Shown one piece after another: positions 47,055 through 59,500 of a stretch of 64,000 bases of DNA (the first letter of the stretch is position 1; every line of letters starts with the position of its first letter). This DNA comes from Channa striata. Taxonomy: Eukaryota > Chordata > Actinopteri > Anabantiformes > Channidae. The notes under the pieces are model-generated. The model was given only the letters and a program-made list of their open reading frames with translations. It was not told the DNA's origin and ran no database searches. A program made the position numbers and the translations under genes. Where the stretch lies: the NCBI GenBank assembly GCA_033026295.1, contig CM065183.1, positions 14,486,657 through 14,550,656 of the forward strand, given 5' to 3'.

Positions 47055-50000
47055 GAGGGCTGGTTACCGTGGCAACGCAGCCAGCTGGAACCGGCCTCCC
47101 ATCCACGTAGGAACCGGTTCAAACTCGTAACCTCATCCACATGGTGGACTGAGGCAGGGACACAGATAACGTTAGACGTGAGCTCCTGAATTACTTAATA
47201 GGTGGCAAAACCTGTTCAGACCGACTTCGTTCTGTCCGCATTTTTCAGCCGCTCAATTAATAAAAAAACTTGACCTGTATTGTTTCTTTTGTTTTTTTTT
47301 TTTTACCTCCCTGATAAATGAATATCATTTTTGTATCCAGTGCATGGAATTTAAAAAACAATCCAGATGAAAGTCATCTTTTGTGATTTGTTGGATCTTT
47401 ATGCCGCATGCTGTATGATCATATTTTGCTTATTGCTTTTCTACAACTGTTCAGATTAAAAATCCATCAGATTCCATCATCTCTTGAAAAGTTATAATGT
47501 GCGTTTTTATTGTAAAGGAAAAGTGATAAGTCAAGAAAAGACAATGTCACATTATTTATTGACAAGCCCAGTAGTTTCTTTCTTGTCTTTTTGGTGCAGG
47601 TTCGAAACCAGCTGTAATGGAACAAACTGTGTCAACCCCTGAGATGCTGTCTGATGACAGACGTGCTACGGTCTGCTGGCTCTGACGGACAGCAGGTCTC
47701 AGTGATGACAACAAACGGCTCAGTCTCACTATTGACCTACCTGATGGGATTAAAGTGAGATCACAAGGTGGCACGTAAGTGATGAGGTGTAAACACAGGC
47801 GCATATGTCACAGCAGCTCTGCAATCCAGTTAGAAATGTTAATGCACGCAGGAGAATTTCTAGAGGAAACACATTTTAATATGTCTACCAAAGTCTGTAA
47901 AGCATTTTTTTTTCTTTACAGAAATTAAAAGCCACTACAAGCCAGTTTGAATGGTCTGCAGAACTAAAAGCAGTAAAACAGTAAAATCACTTTTTCAGCA
48001 AGTCACATCATTTGTTTCCCAAATACATTTCCTCCTTTACTGTATGTTGTAGACATTTGGTTTGCAAGCAGACATTACCAAATGGAGGAGAATTAAGATT
48101 TTGGTTTAAGTGACCCAACAGTACATGTGGAAATGTTGCACAGGCATCAGTTTCAGCACACTTAACAGGAAACTCGAAGCCTTCATGAGGACCACATATC
48201 TGTGGGCTTAATTATCTTTTCCAGGTCTTGAAGCCGCAATCAAGCTGGCATTTTACTCTTTGCACAATGGGGTTTCCATTCAAATCTTCAGCAGGAATGG
48301 TCAATGAAGTCATTTTTTCCAAGCGCGCAGTTCTTTCTGAGTGGGTCACAAAGTTAAAATGGAGTTAAGCAGCAAACCTGTATTGTGACCCAATCATCCT
48401 AACTGTACTTATCATTTATATAAATTAGACTTTGTTCTAATAGCACTGCCCTGAATTTGAACTTGCTCTAGCAGGCCTCACCTCCTCTGCAGACCCGTGC
48501 CTCTCAGGCCCAGACTTGGGGAGGAATTCAATTCCAACAGATGTTTATTCGCTTATGCAAAATCACAAGATCACACAGCAAACCCAGGCTGGTTTGCTTC
48601 TGTTTCCTTCCAGTCGTTTCCTTTTGTTTCTGTTTTCGTGTCTGTGTTTCTGTCCTCTCCTTCACCCCCCACACCTTCTCCTCCTCTTGTAATGTCTATC
48701 TCTCCCTCTGTGTGGAGTTTCTGTTATCAGGACTGTGGACCATTGTGGCCTGACCTGCACATTTACAAGGCTTCACAAAAGACACGGGTGATGATTGTTA
48801 TTGGGCCACCCACACGATACGGTGCAGCACATGGGCCTTGGTGACTGTGTGCCGTGTGCATCACTCTTTCTGGTTTGGCATTTCATTTCTTTGTCAGCTC
48901 ATACTTGCATAATGAAATACTGCAGTGTTTTGTCAACTTGTGCTCAGTGTGCAGGGCACAAGTTCTTACATTAAACAAACCAAACACCCCTAAAACTCTA
49001 CCACATTTGTGCTATAACCAAATATCATGGAGTATATATTTATAGCACGGTCAGGGCCTGCTCGCTGTGTGATTTGAAAGACGTTGGGAAATTATTCAAA
49101 TGTTTGTTTGCCTGCATCCTTTCAGCTTTAGGTGTATGTACTGCGTGTCCGTGTGTACATGCTGAATTCAGTTTGCATTACGTGAATTGCCTCTGGCATA
49201 TGTATAATACCTGTAGTATTCAAACAGTTTCCTGTTTTACCTGCAGTAAATAAAAAAGTATGACTAAAGTTCATGTCCAAAGACATGTCATGATAATAGT
49301 GACAATGGTTTTTGTGTAAAATGACATGCTTTTCGTCCCTTTTGGAAGATATAAACCGCTTAAAATGACATAGGTTTTGAATTGATTTGTCTCACTAGAT
49401 GATTCCAGTGAGTCGGTGTCTTTTAGAGATTTGGAAAAGAGGTGTAAAAATGTAAAGGCAAAGAAAAGAGGATTAAATGTATTTAAATAATATGTGATTG
49501 TAAGCAGACAATATGTCATTAATTATAGTGACAGATCAAAATGTTTGCATTAACAAAGAGGTTACATCCAAATATATTATGTGCATATATGTATTGCATA
49601 TTGTATTATTAAGAAATATATATTTGCAGAATACAACATTATGTCTTTTCAGGAATGCTTGAATGCCATCTTTTTGCACATTTCTAGACAATGTGGGTCT
49701 GCTTAGACACCAGGAAAGCGTATCAGACAAAGACGGTGGTATACCGACCTTGGCAGGAGGTAGTATGCGTTGTTGTTGTTCATGCAGGGAGAAGATGGAC
49801 CTTGAGATGAAGGAAATGACGTTGATTGGGGTTTAGGAAGCCAGTGTTCCACAGAATAGGCTCTTGAAGCAGATGAAAAATTAGTTACTTACCGGAAAAG
49901 TTTACAACTTCCAGCCAAGGTTAAAAGACAGAAGGAGCTGGCTCTGATTACACATAAAGCATCTTGTAAAAGCTTGAAGGGATCCCCTATACAGGAGGAA

Positions 50001-52339
50001 CGATAGAGATAGACCTCTGTCAGCGTTTCTGTGGTTTTAAGACACATCCACATCCATTAATTTGCAAAAGGAATACGGTGTAATTTCTTGTTCCAAACCA
50101 TTTAACATAAGTAAACACAAATAATCCTTATTTACTGAATTACTACAACATGTTCAAAAGAAATTATGTTTACTTGACTTGATCAGATGCAGTACAGATG
50201 CGTCGTCATTTGTGTGTATCTAGAATCATTTTGTTTTCTTATTCCCTCATTCCAGTACATGTCACCTGACTGGATTCGTCATGTGACATCTTATGGTGGC
50301 CCCAATCCCCAGACTGAGAACCACCAGCCAGGTGCACATCCTGAATGGTTTAATTTTGGAAATAGTTTATCAGTGTAATTTGTTCATCGGTTCTGTTTCT
50401 GTTTGTCCACTATTTTGGATGAGTCATTATGTGTTTATTGAGCAATGACTCATATTCACTGTCACGTTACAGTATGTACATAAAGAACTGACACACTGTT
50501 ACACGCAGTTACTGTGTATAAACATGTAACCAACAACTGCAGGTGAGTCATTCATTCATTTCAACTGACTCATTCACTCAGACACACAGATTCCGAGGTG
50601 TGGGGTCAGTGGTCAAGGTGTTTAGTCTTCGTACTGTACGTGCAGCCCAGACAGCTACTTAGACAGGAAATGTTTGTCAGCGTGGTTTTAGGCCCATCAG
50701 GGCAGCTGGTACCTGGCTCTGCGTTGTTTGTCATTTCAGATTAGACCGGAGGGACTTTGATGGGGCGATTCTCCGACAGTATGGACACACACAAATAGCC
50801 TAATCAACTTTAAGCCCTGATGATGGCACACACTCCAGGCAGACAGCTGCGCAGAGTTAAAACCACCGCAGCACAAGACCAGCCAGCCCCAGACTTCAAG
50901 CGCATTGTTGTAAATGCTTCTGTAATCCCTGAATTTCAGTACAAACCTGATGATTTGGTTTCATTGCAGCTGCCAGTGCTGATTGGAAAGAAAGGAGAGG
51001 GAAACGTAACAACTCAAACGAGACTGCATGCAGTGACAGAGACATTCCATGGAAAGAGTCGAGGTAAATGTCATAAACTATATTTTCATAAAATACACTA
51101 GACAATGGGTGGATTATAATTTAGGCCCCGCTGTAGTGTCTGGGCGTTACTGCGATACTTTTTTGAAAAAGGTCAATTAAGGGTTTGGTCTTGTGGATCT
51201 TTGCTGACTCAACCATAGTGAGTTATTTCACAGGGCTGATGCCACGCTGTTCCTGCCTTGCCCTCACTCTGTTAGACACACACAAACGTTACAGGATTAA
51301 ATCGGACTTCTTCTTATAAAATTTGCCTGAACTATATCCTGTGTATTGCGAAATGCTGGAATTACTAAATGGATCACCACCACCACTAATAAAGGAAACA
51401 CACTGTTGAACAGCAGCAACTAAGTCTTAATTGGCGGCGGAAAGGAAAGTGAGGGCGCATCAGTGAATTAAAAAAAAAGAAAGAAAGTTAATGAAATTAA
51501 TCACTAACTACAGTTACACAGCTAACACTAGAGGATATGAAGTTTTCTAACAGGAAGAATATGGTCTATTGTCCAGAAAGGTTTTAATGCAAGTGATGAG
51601 GCCCCCCCCAAAAACCCCAAAAAAGAATGAATTTTAAACTAAGATGCTGCTGTTTGGGAAGATATCCACTTAATGTGACTCATTTAAAAGACTCACATCT
51701 TTTATTCTTCTTAGATAAATACATTTAATATTGACGGATGACCTCAAGCTACAGTACAGTCAAGCTACTAAAGTTTGATGACAGAACTGCATATTGACGA
51801 AGGTTAATCAGCAGAGTTTATCAGCTGGTGCTGTGATGCAATCAGAACAACCTGGAGCAACATGCTCAAGACTGTGGATTTCAGTGCGCTCTGCCGTCAT
51901 TTAGTCTGTTGGCTGCTCCGCTATCACAGCCTGGATTTATCAACAAAGCTACAATTTTGAATTCGTTTTGCCATTCCATAAAACAAACCACAATAAAAGT
52001 CAAAAACATTCACATTAAAATTTCATTTTCGCATCAGAATGTATGTATTTATGTATCGAATACATGGATTGAGCACACAAAAAGATGAAATTGTCACAAA
52101 TGGCAACAATGTCACCTGGTGACAACAAATAAGTACAATGATAACTCCACCAATTAACTCGATATTAGTGTAAGTCTGCAGGTTGTGTCCTTCTAACTGA
52201 AATTACCCAGCAGCCTCAGGGCGCCGGCAAACAACCTGCAGTAGCCAAATAATTTCAATGTTCCTCAAACAAGAAAGTGCAGAGGAAGAGTTTAGGCAGT
52301 GGGAAGGGAAACACCAGCAGCATGGCTTTGGGGACGGAT

Positions 52340-52450
52340 TAATCCAGACTAAAATATCTCAGAAACTACTGAATGGATCATGATTAAATGTTAAATAAAC
52401 ATTTTTGATCCATAGCAGAGGAAGCCTTCTGGCTTTGGTGATCCCTTGGC
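52340..52450 (+). repeat. Teleost interspersed repeat fragment
   Basis: The text AAAATATCTCAGAAACTACT, followed by GAATGGATCATGATTAAATG and, further on, CTGGCTTTGGTGATCCC, resembles a widespread fish repeat that carries the same phrases. The family name and ends are uncertain. Confidence 0.4.
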
Positions 52451-53813
52451 TTTTCTGGATAAACATTATGCATTTAGTTTTCGGTGAAGGATCTTAAAAT
52501 CTAAGATCAAAGTGCAACAGACCCTGTAGGATCTTAGTGTGTTTAACCGAACTGGAGACGTGAGCCTCGCACTCCACCTCCACACTCAGCACTACAGAGG
52601 ACATAATGTAGACGCGAGACATCAAACTTTCCACCATCTCTGCCAGTTGCTCCTGGCAGAGCACGTGTTCTATATACTGCAGATTGAAGGTCTCATTGCT
52701 CCATGAGACAAACGTGTCAACTGTTCATCTTTAGGATTCTCCATGGTAATGTTGAGATGTGCAGCTCTAGAACGGTTTGTATTATTTTTGTGACTTTGAA
52801 TTTTTAACTTGCTGTTGTGAGCTGCTTCGGGCCTTTGAGCAGAGATGATAGAACATCACTGACTGCACGGTGGTGTATCAGGGTAAAGATCTTAGCTTGA
52901 TTCTGTGTTGGTATCCCTTTGCTTTCTGTTGTCTGGTGGAGCATCTTTGTGCTGACATATCTGGGTCACATCCTCAACAGCACAGGGAAAGCTGAAAGCT
53001 GCGTGACAGTGACCTAAATCACGTGTGTCTGGCAGCGAGGAAATAACGAATGACTAAGAAGGCAGATGCTTATAACTAGAAGGGACAGTAAAATCCAAGA
53101 CAATTTCACTTGTTTTTTTTTATTCCTTTTTGGCAAAAATGTGTAAATATTAATGATATGTCGGAACCAGAACATGAAACATGTGAATTCTAGATTCCAT
53201 TAAAGCTAATGGTGTAAATTAAGCCTGAATGTGGTACATCAAAAGGCTTCGAGCACATAGTTGCCCCACTTTCCAGCATTTTCCCTAGAGTGGTGAGAAG
53301 ACAGTTGTTTTATCTGGCTCTTTGCTGACTCATCATTTCTTCTTCTTCTTTCAAGGTTGAGTTGTCCAGAGTTAGTCCACTCGACAGTGAGGAGACCAAG
53401 AGTGTGATCATATTTTCACTGGGACATCGTTTGTGCTTTGTGAACAAGCTGCATCAGCACATTTCGCTCCTTTGATCCCAAAAGAGAAAAAAGAGGTGCA
53501 GGCTGAAGAGGAGGCTCGTTGCTTCACAGTTTAGGTGTCATGCCAACACGTTAACACAATCATATTTAAGCTATAGAATTTAAGAAAAATGGGGTAGAAG
53601 CTAAAGTGCGCTATTGCATAAATCTCTGAGGTTCTACGTGCACATTACCGACTGTGCCGCACCAATTTACTTTATAATTACATGTAGAAAAGTTTTGAAA
53701 AGGGGAAAACTTACTACCCATTCTTGCTGGATACAATGGTTACCATAGTCTGACTCTCCTCTACATGGTGATCCAAAAATATTTCATAAAAGACAGATCT
53801 GGACAGGTCAGTC

Positions 53814-53814
<1 letters not shown>

Positions 53815-53848
<34 letters not shown>
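53815..53848. repeat. (AC)17 microsatellite
   Basis: Seventeen uninterrupted AC units. It should be length-polymorphic. Confidence 0.97.
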
Positions 53849-53850
<2 letters not shown>

Positions 53851-56236
53851 TCTATGAAGCCATACTGTTGTGGGTGTGTGCCAGCGTTGTCCTGCTTAAA
53901 TTTCTCTGACTTCCCAGGAAAAGAAATTGCTTTGATTAGAGCACGTTTCTTTCGATCCTGTTACACACGCCAGTGTTGACGCTACCTTCGAGTTAACCAT
54001 GTCGTCTGCCCTGATATCAGCCTCACATGCTTTTGCACATTACTGTGTTTGAGTGCGGCAGGCATGAGCTCAGGCCCAGAGACTTGGTGGCCCTCTTTGA
54101 ATTGATGCACTGTGACCTTCTTGGGTATTCGAGTTTTAGGTTGTATTTCTGCATGCAGCAGTGGACTGTGTTACAACAGTTTTCCTACTCCCAAACCTAT
54201 GTGGTTTTAGTTATTATGGTAGCAAAAGGTCACACGTAATTTTGGATTGACCCAAAACTGTGTAACTGGATAAGTTTTCCTTCTTACTTTGAGCCTGTCC
54301 CAACCTTTGTGTGTTGCAGACATCAAACTCTGAATCAGGTTCTATTTACAAAATGGAATTAAGCTGTTCACTGAGAAATTCACATTTCTAATTGACAACT
54401 ACATTGACAGCTGTAGGAGTAAGAATGAAAAGGACTTTCATCTTGTAAAAACTAATTTCTCATAAAGAGAGAGAATGTGATTTACAACTACAGATTTAGG
54501 AAGCATGAAACACTGTTAAACAAGATGAAAATCTATGACCATTATTTAAACTCGTGTTATCTTTTGAAAAATGTAATGATCTCATGTTAATTATGTTTGC
54601 AAGGATTCTAATGTCAATACACATTACTAAGTCAAACATTCTTTCAGGATATGCATCTCTAACTGTACACAGTATGTATATGAGCTTCTAAACTACATAT
54701 TCCAGGAATACAGAAAAAACAAACTGCTGCTTCTTAAGTACAACGGGCTCGTGAAAGAAAATGAGCCAACAGTCAATTTAGTGACGAGTCCTTCTTCTCA
54801 TGCACGATCTTGCTTAGTTAAGCAATGTCAGTCCAATAAGCATCCATGCTAATATTTACTTAATGGTAAGTATTAGCACATTCCCTCGGGCTAATTAACA
54901 TAAGCACAAAGTACAGCGGCAGGTAGTCATTCATAAACTCAAGTAGTGGACGAAAGATCTGCGTATTTTCTCTGAAATGCTGTTCTGGTTCCTCCTCGCT
55001 GTGATAGGTTTTTCACTAAACCTAACAATGAGTACATTGGTACAATATATATAGGCCGTGATTTTTAGACATCAAAAAACAGGATGTGTCCTCTGGGCCT
55101 TTGTAATGGTTTGATTTGAGGCACATTATGTCAAAATAGCACATCCTTGCCTTCTGGAAATTCAGTTCCTTTCCATATTCTTTGTGCCAGATTTGGTTGA
55201 CCCACTTCCTGGGGCCTGATGACCAGTTGTCATGGTGAAGTCAAAGCATTGTTAAAGAAAACGGGGGAAATTTGCCGAGGACCCACATTAAAGAACTATA
55301 GCGGATCCTAAATGAGAAAACAATTTGCTTTTTTTAAAAGGGAATATATACTGACATCAACCTCAAAATAGTCTGACACATAAAATATGATTTATGAATT
55401 TAACAAGCTAAGCTACCCTTCTGCAAGCTCTAGCTGCATATTTACAGGGCAGGTTGTACTAATCTTGACCAGTAGCTCTCATCTAAAACCTTGCAATATA
55501 CCTTTAAATGTTACAACTTGTCTTGCATCGAGTGCGCATGGGGAAATTCACATGTACTTTCCTGGATTCCTTGTCAGCGAGGTCGGGTTCATGTTATCGC
55601 AAAAGCTGACAGATGGAACATAGTGAAAAAGCATTGTGACATCAGATTAGTTCAACTAAGTCTTGGGGCCAGTGCAGGGCGTGCTGAAGGCTGAAATGCA
55701 CCACCCTCCTGTTTAAAATGAGCCAATGCAGGAGCAGAGGGGGTTCACACCATCAGCACATTTGGGGGATGGGAAGGACACCCAGGCAGTCGGTTTCCAA
55801 GAAGTGCAGTTGTTGGCAAGGCAAAGAAAGAAAGAGAAAATTATAAAGTTCATCATTTCCCCTCCTTGTTCTTTCTGATGCAAGTAGACCATGATCTGCT
55901 GCAAGAGAAGCATGAAGGTTGGTTTCAGCAATAAAAACAGCATAAGCATGTGTTGTATCAAGTAGAATATAATGTACAAGTGTTAATCCAGGCTTGGTTT
56001 ATCAAGATACAGTGTTAACACTGAGCATTAAAAATACATTTTAAACACACCAATAAATGAAACGGCTCCATGTAGGAACAGTCGTAAGAAAGTAGACTTC
56101 TGACACAAGGTAGATTACGTCAAGTCTTTTCAACTTTTCGTACATCTAATTCCTCCTGGGGCCACTCCTGCTAAAAGTGTATGCAGCTGCAGTAATTCTG
56201 GATAATATGCACACAGGCAGAAACATATGTAATCTT

Positions 56237-56242
56237 TTTATT
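56237..56242 (-). terminator. Candidate polyadenylation signal of nol10
   Basis: AATAAA on the minus strand, about 275 nt downstream of the nol10 stop codon. Confidence 0.5.
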
Positions 56243-56514
56243 ATGCTCTGAATTTGCAGAGTGCAGTTAAACACATGGTCTAGACCACCCAGAAGCAGGA
56301 CCAGCCTTGTCTGTTTCTTGCTGTTAGTCTCTGCCACTTATGCCCAACGTCTCCAGAATGTCTTTAAAAAAGAATTATCTGTCTTTCTTCAGCATCTGCC
56401 CAAGTCTGCTCAGAGTAATCGAAGAAACTACACAACTGTGACTTTAGGATCAGGTCTGTGTTGGGAGTGCCTTGGTTTTCCATCCATGACGAGCAGAGAC
56501 ATGAAGGAACAATC

Positions 56515-59500
56515 TCAGTAGCGGCCTCTTCCTCTTCCTCGTCCTCTGCCACCACCCCAGCCTCTGCCACGGCCGCTGCTCAGGTGTCCGGCCGAACGCC
56601 TCAGCTTCTTCCTCTCCTCGTGGTGGTCGTGCTCGGCCTGCTGCTGCTTCCTCTGCTGCTCCGACTGCAAGAGAGAAACGATTACCATTGTTAACAAATG
56701 TTCGGCTGGGTTTCCTGCACCTGGAGAAAAACCTATTAATATCACTCACTCTTAGTGACACCACTTCACAGAGGAAGGAAGGTTCACAGACGAGACAGGA
56801 AATGATGCATCACATGAGGGGTTTACCTTTTTGAGAGTGAAGGTAAGCTGTTTGCTACCCACTGCAGTGTCGGCCATGTTGCTGGTCCCAGAGTGCTCCT
56901 CCAACTTTAGACGGTCTTCCAGAGAAGCCCTGGAAAAATACACATTTTCCTCAGACCCAACATACCCAACCGAACACCGTATTACTACAGTAATATAGTA
57001 TATAGTGTGTGTGCAATTGCAAGGCTGTATCTATTACATGTGACAGAGTTTGTTTTATCACCAGTCAGATACAGTGAATATCTGCCTATAACAGCTGCAA
57101 ACCCTTGAGCAATCTGAATCATGATCTGGCTTTTACAGAGTGTTCCACACAATAAACCACCACTCATCTAACAGTTCCATATAATATATTTCCAAAGACG
57201 TACTTCTGCAGTTTCTGCTTGCGGGCAATGTCGTTAAAACTTCTGAACTCCTCCCCAGCTTTGATCTGATAAAACTGAGGCTGGCCGGGCTTCTTGGTGT
57301 TTGAGGTTCTCTCTCCACCGTTCTGTTCCCTCTCCAGCAGGACAGTGTTGCGGTCTGCTTCCTTCCGCTCCTGCTGCCGCCTCTCACGGTCCTCCTGCCG
57401 CAGCAACCGCCGCTGCTCCCTCACCTCTTCCACCCAGCTCTTGTCGTCATCCGAGCTCTCCTCGTCAGAGCTGGCTCGGCCCTCTGGTTCTTCCTCGTCT
57501 TCAGCTGCCTACACACAGTTATTGCAAAGGTTAGGAAAAGTTACTCATGTCATGTTGTTTCCAGCACCTTTATCCTAAACTCTGACTACAAAATACAACA
57601 TGACAGAGTGGGAACAAAACAGAGACAAATGACCGTATCTGGGGTTTTACGAAGAGCTGCGAGCTGGTATCCAAATTAATATAATATTTCAAATACAAGA
57701 ATGTGTAAAGCCACTGTTTAGTTACACCACCCACTCTGGCTCAGACCAGTTACTTAATTCCCCTTAAAACTTGTTTTCTTTCACACACGGATACAGTTCA
57801 AAAAGTAGTAGTCTTGTGTCTTTCACTCATTTACTTGCCTTTTTAAAGACCTGGATTAAAACTGAAGATGCCATACATGTGTGGAAAGGGCATAGTAAGG
57901 TGTCATTATTACCTGATGATTGGCAGCGGCCTGCTGAGCCAGAAGACGCAGCTTCTTTTTCCTCTTTTGTCCGACCTTTGAGACGATGGGGTTGAGTAAG
58001 CGGAACTCCTCACTCTGCTCGTCCACCTGATAGTCTGGGTTTTCGAACATCATCTTGAAGCGATCATCGCCCAGAATGCTTGGGAGAGCCTGGAAAAGGT
58101 CAAGAACGAAGGAAATGACTGGAATGAATTTTCATCCAGATTCTGAAAATGCTGAAAAATCCAGTTTTTGTCATTATAGGTTGTAAGGTGGGACAACCAG
58201 CTCAAGATAATTAAAAATTTTGGTTAAAGTCCCTCTAATGAGCGTATCTGTAAGTTTATGATAGTGATGTGATTTTTTTTGCAAAGAATACTGCTCCCAT
58301 AAAGACAATAAAGTAACACACGCCCGAGACCATGGAAGTGTGTCTTATTGTAATCAATGCTTCCACACCTTGCCCTTCTTTTTCCTTGAAGCCACCTCTG
58401 CTTCGTCATCACCCTCCTCCATCAGCTTCAGAGCCAGCTCCTTGTTCACCTTGGGCAACTTCTGTCTCCGTCAGAACAAATTGTACATTTGATTACGCAC
58501 ACAGGAAGCAGAGTTGAACAAGAGCTACACAGCCAGTAACCAGTGCAAACTAGTTTGGAAACTACATGTTAATCCTTGAAATACTGTTTTGTGAAAGTGG
58601 TATATTTCAAAATCTGATCAGAATGAAAAACAGACATAAGGAAGAAAATGGTATGTACTTTTTAAAATCAGAAAAAAAAGGTTTACAAATATAAATAAAC
58701 AAAATCATGTACATTGCAACAAAGAATTCCTCATTTCCCACAGCAGTTCAGCTCTGTCAAAGCTCCCACATGAGAAGGTCATTTACCTTAACCTGCACTC
58801 TCTGGGCTCTGGACTCGTCAATCTTCTGGCGGATCTTATCCTTACGATACTCCTCATATGCAAAAGGGTTTGCCATGCTTTTGACCTGTGGTCAAACCAA
58901 AGAGCAACACCATCAAATCTAAAACTTTCTTTTAAAGCGTGATCAGTCTAAACAACTATGAAATATAATATAAAATAAATATTTGAGAAGTCTTTAAACT
59001 AGTTGTCACCATACCTTGTGATAAAGTCTTATGTCCATGAAAAAGCCGTGCATATAGGCTCTAAGGAGGGATGACCCCACAAGATGAGACAAACCTGAGA
59101 CAAATAAAGAAAACTAAATAAATAATTCCATCCAAATTAAATAAATCAATCTAAAGCAAAATATTTATAAAATAATGTGAAACCATATTGTCAGCTATGT
59201 TACGTAGTCCATACTGAAGTACCTTAAACAATTTTTTATTGACTACTGTTATAAATTTGTAACTACTAAATGGATTGTTTTAATATTTTTGGTACATATT
59301 GGGGCGATAGTCAAGAGTCCAAATATTGTTTGCTTTGGAGAAAAATATTTTGTTTTCTGTCATCTTGTTTATTAAAGGGAGGTATTAGTTTTACTTCTTA
59401 CTGCTGAAAGATAAAATACATGCTAAAGCAACAGATAGTTGGACTACTGATAGAAAAACAATGCATTTTACCAAGCCTGTAAGTTATTGCACATATGCCA

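Larger units (their letters stand above)
47060..56236. other. Long region without a recognised gene
   Basis: About 9.2 kb between the odc1 promoter and the nol10 3' end. Open frames (for example 47556-47804 minus, 48497-48844 plus, 50820-51101 plus, 54027-54239 plus) show no recognisable family, and none has convincing splice neighbours. Repeats noted are a CA microsatellite (53815-53848) and a teleost-type repeat near 52340-52450. Regulatory elements or a non-coding RNA could lie here, but I cannot show one. Confidence 0.5.

Noticed and set aside
50820..51101. 93-codon open frame (MMAHTPGRQLRRVKTT...), followed by a possible GT donor
   Set aside because: Composition is acceptable, but I recognise no family and found no matching downstream exon. 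Not enough to call a gene.
56261..56521. 86-codon open frame on the plus strand opposite the nol10 3' end
   Set aside because: Antisense to the nol10 3' UTR and last exon; no similarity and no independent gene signals.
56364..56764. Acidic and serine-rich frames overlapping the nol10 last exon
   Set aside because: Shadow frames created by the GC-rich glycine-arginine repeat of the true exon.
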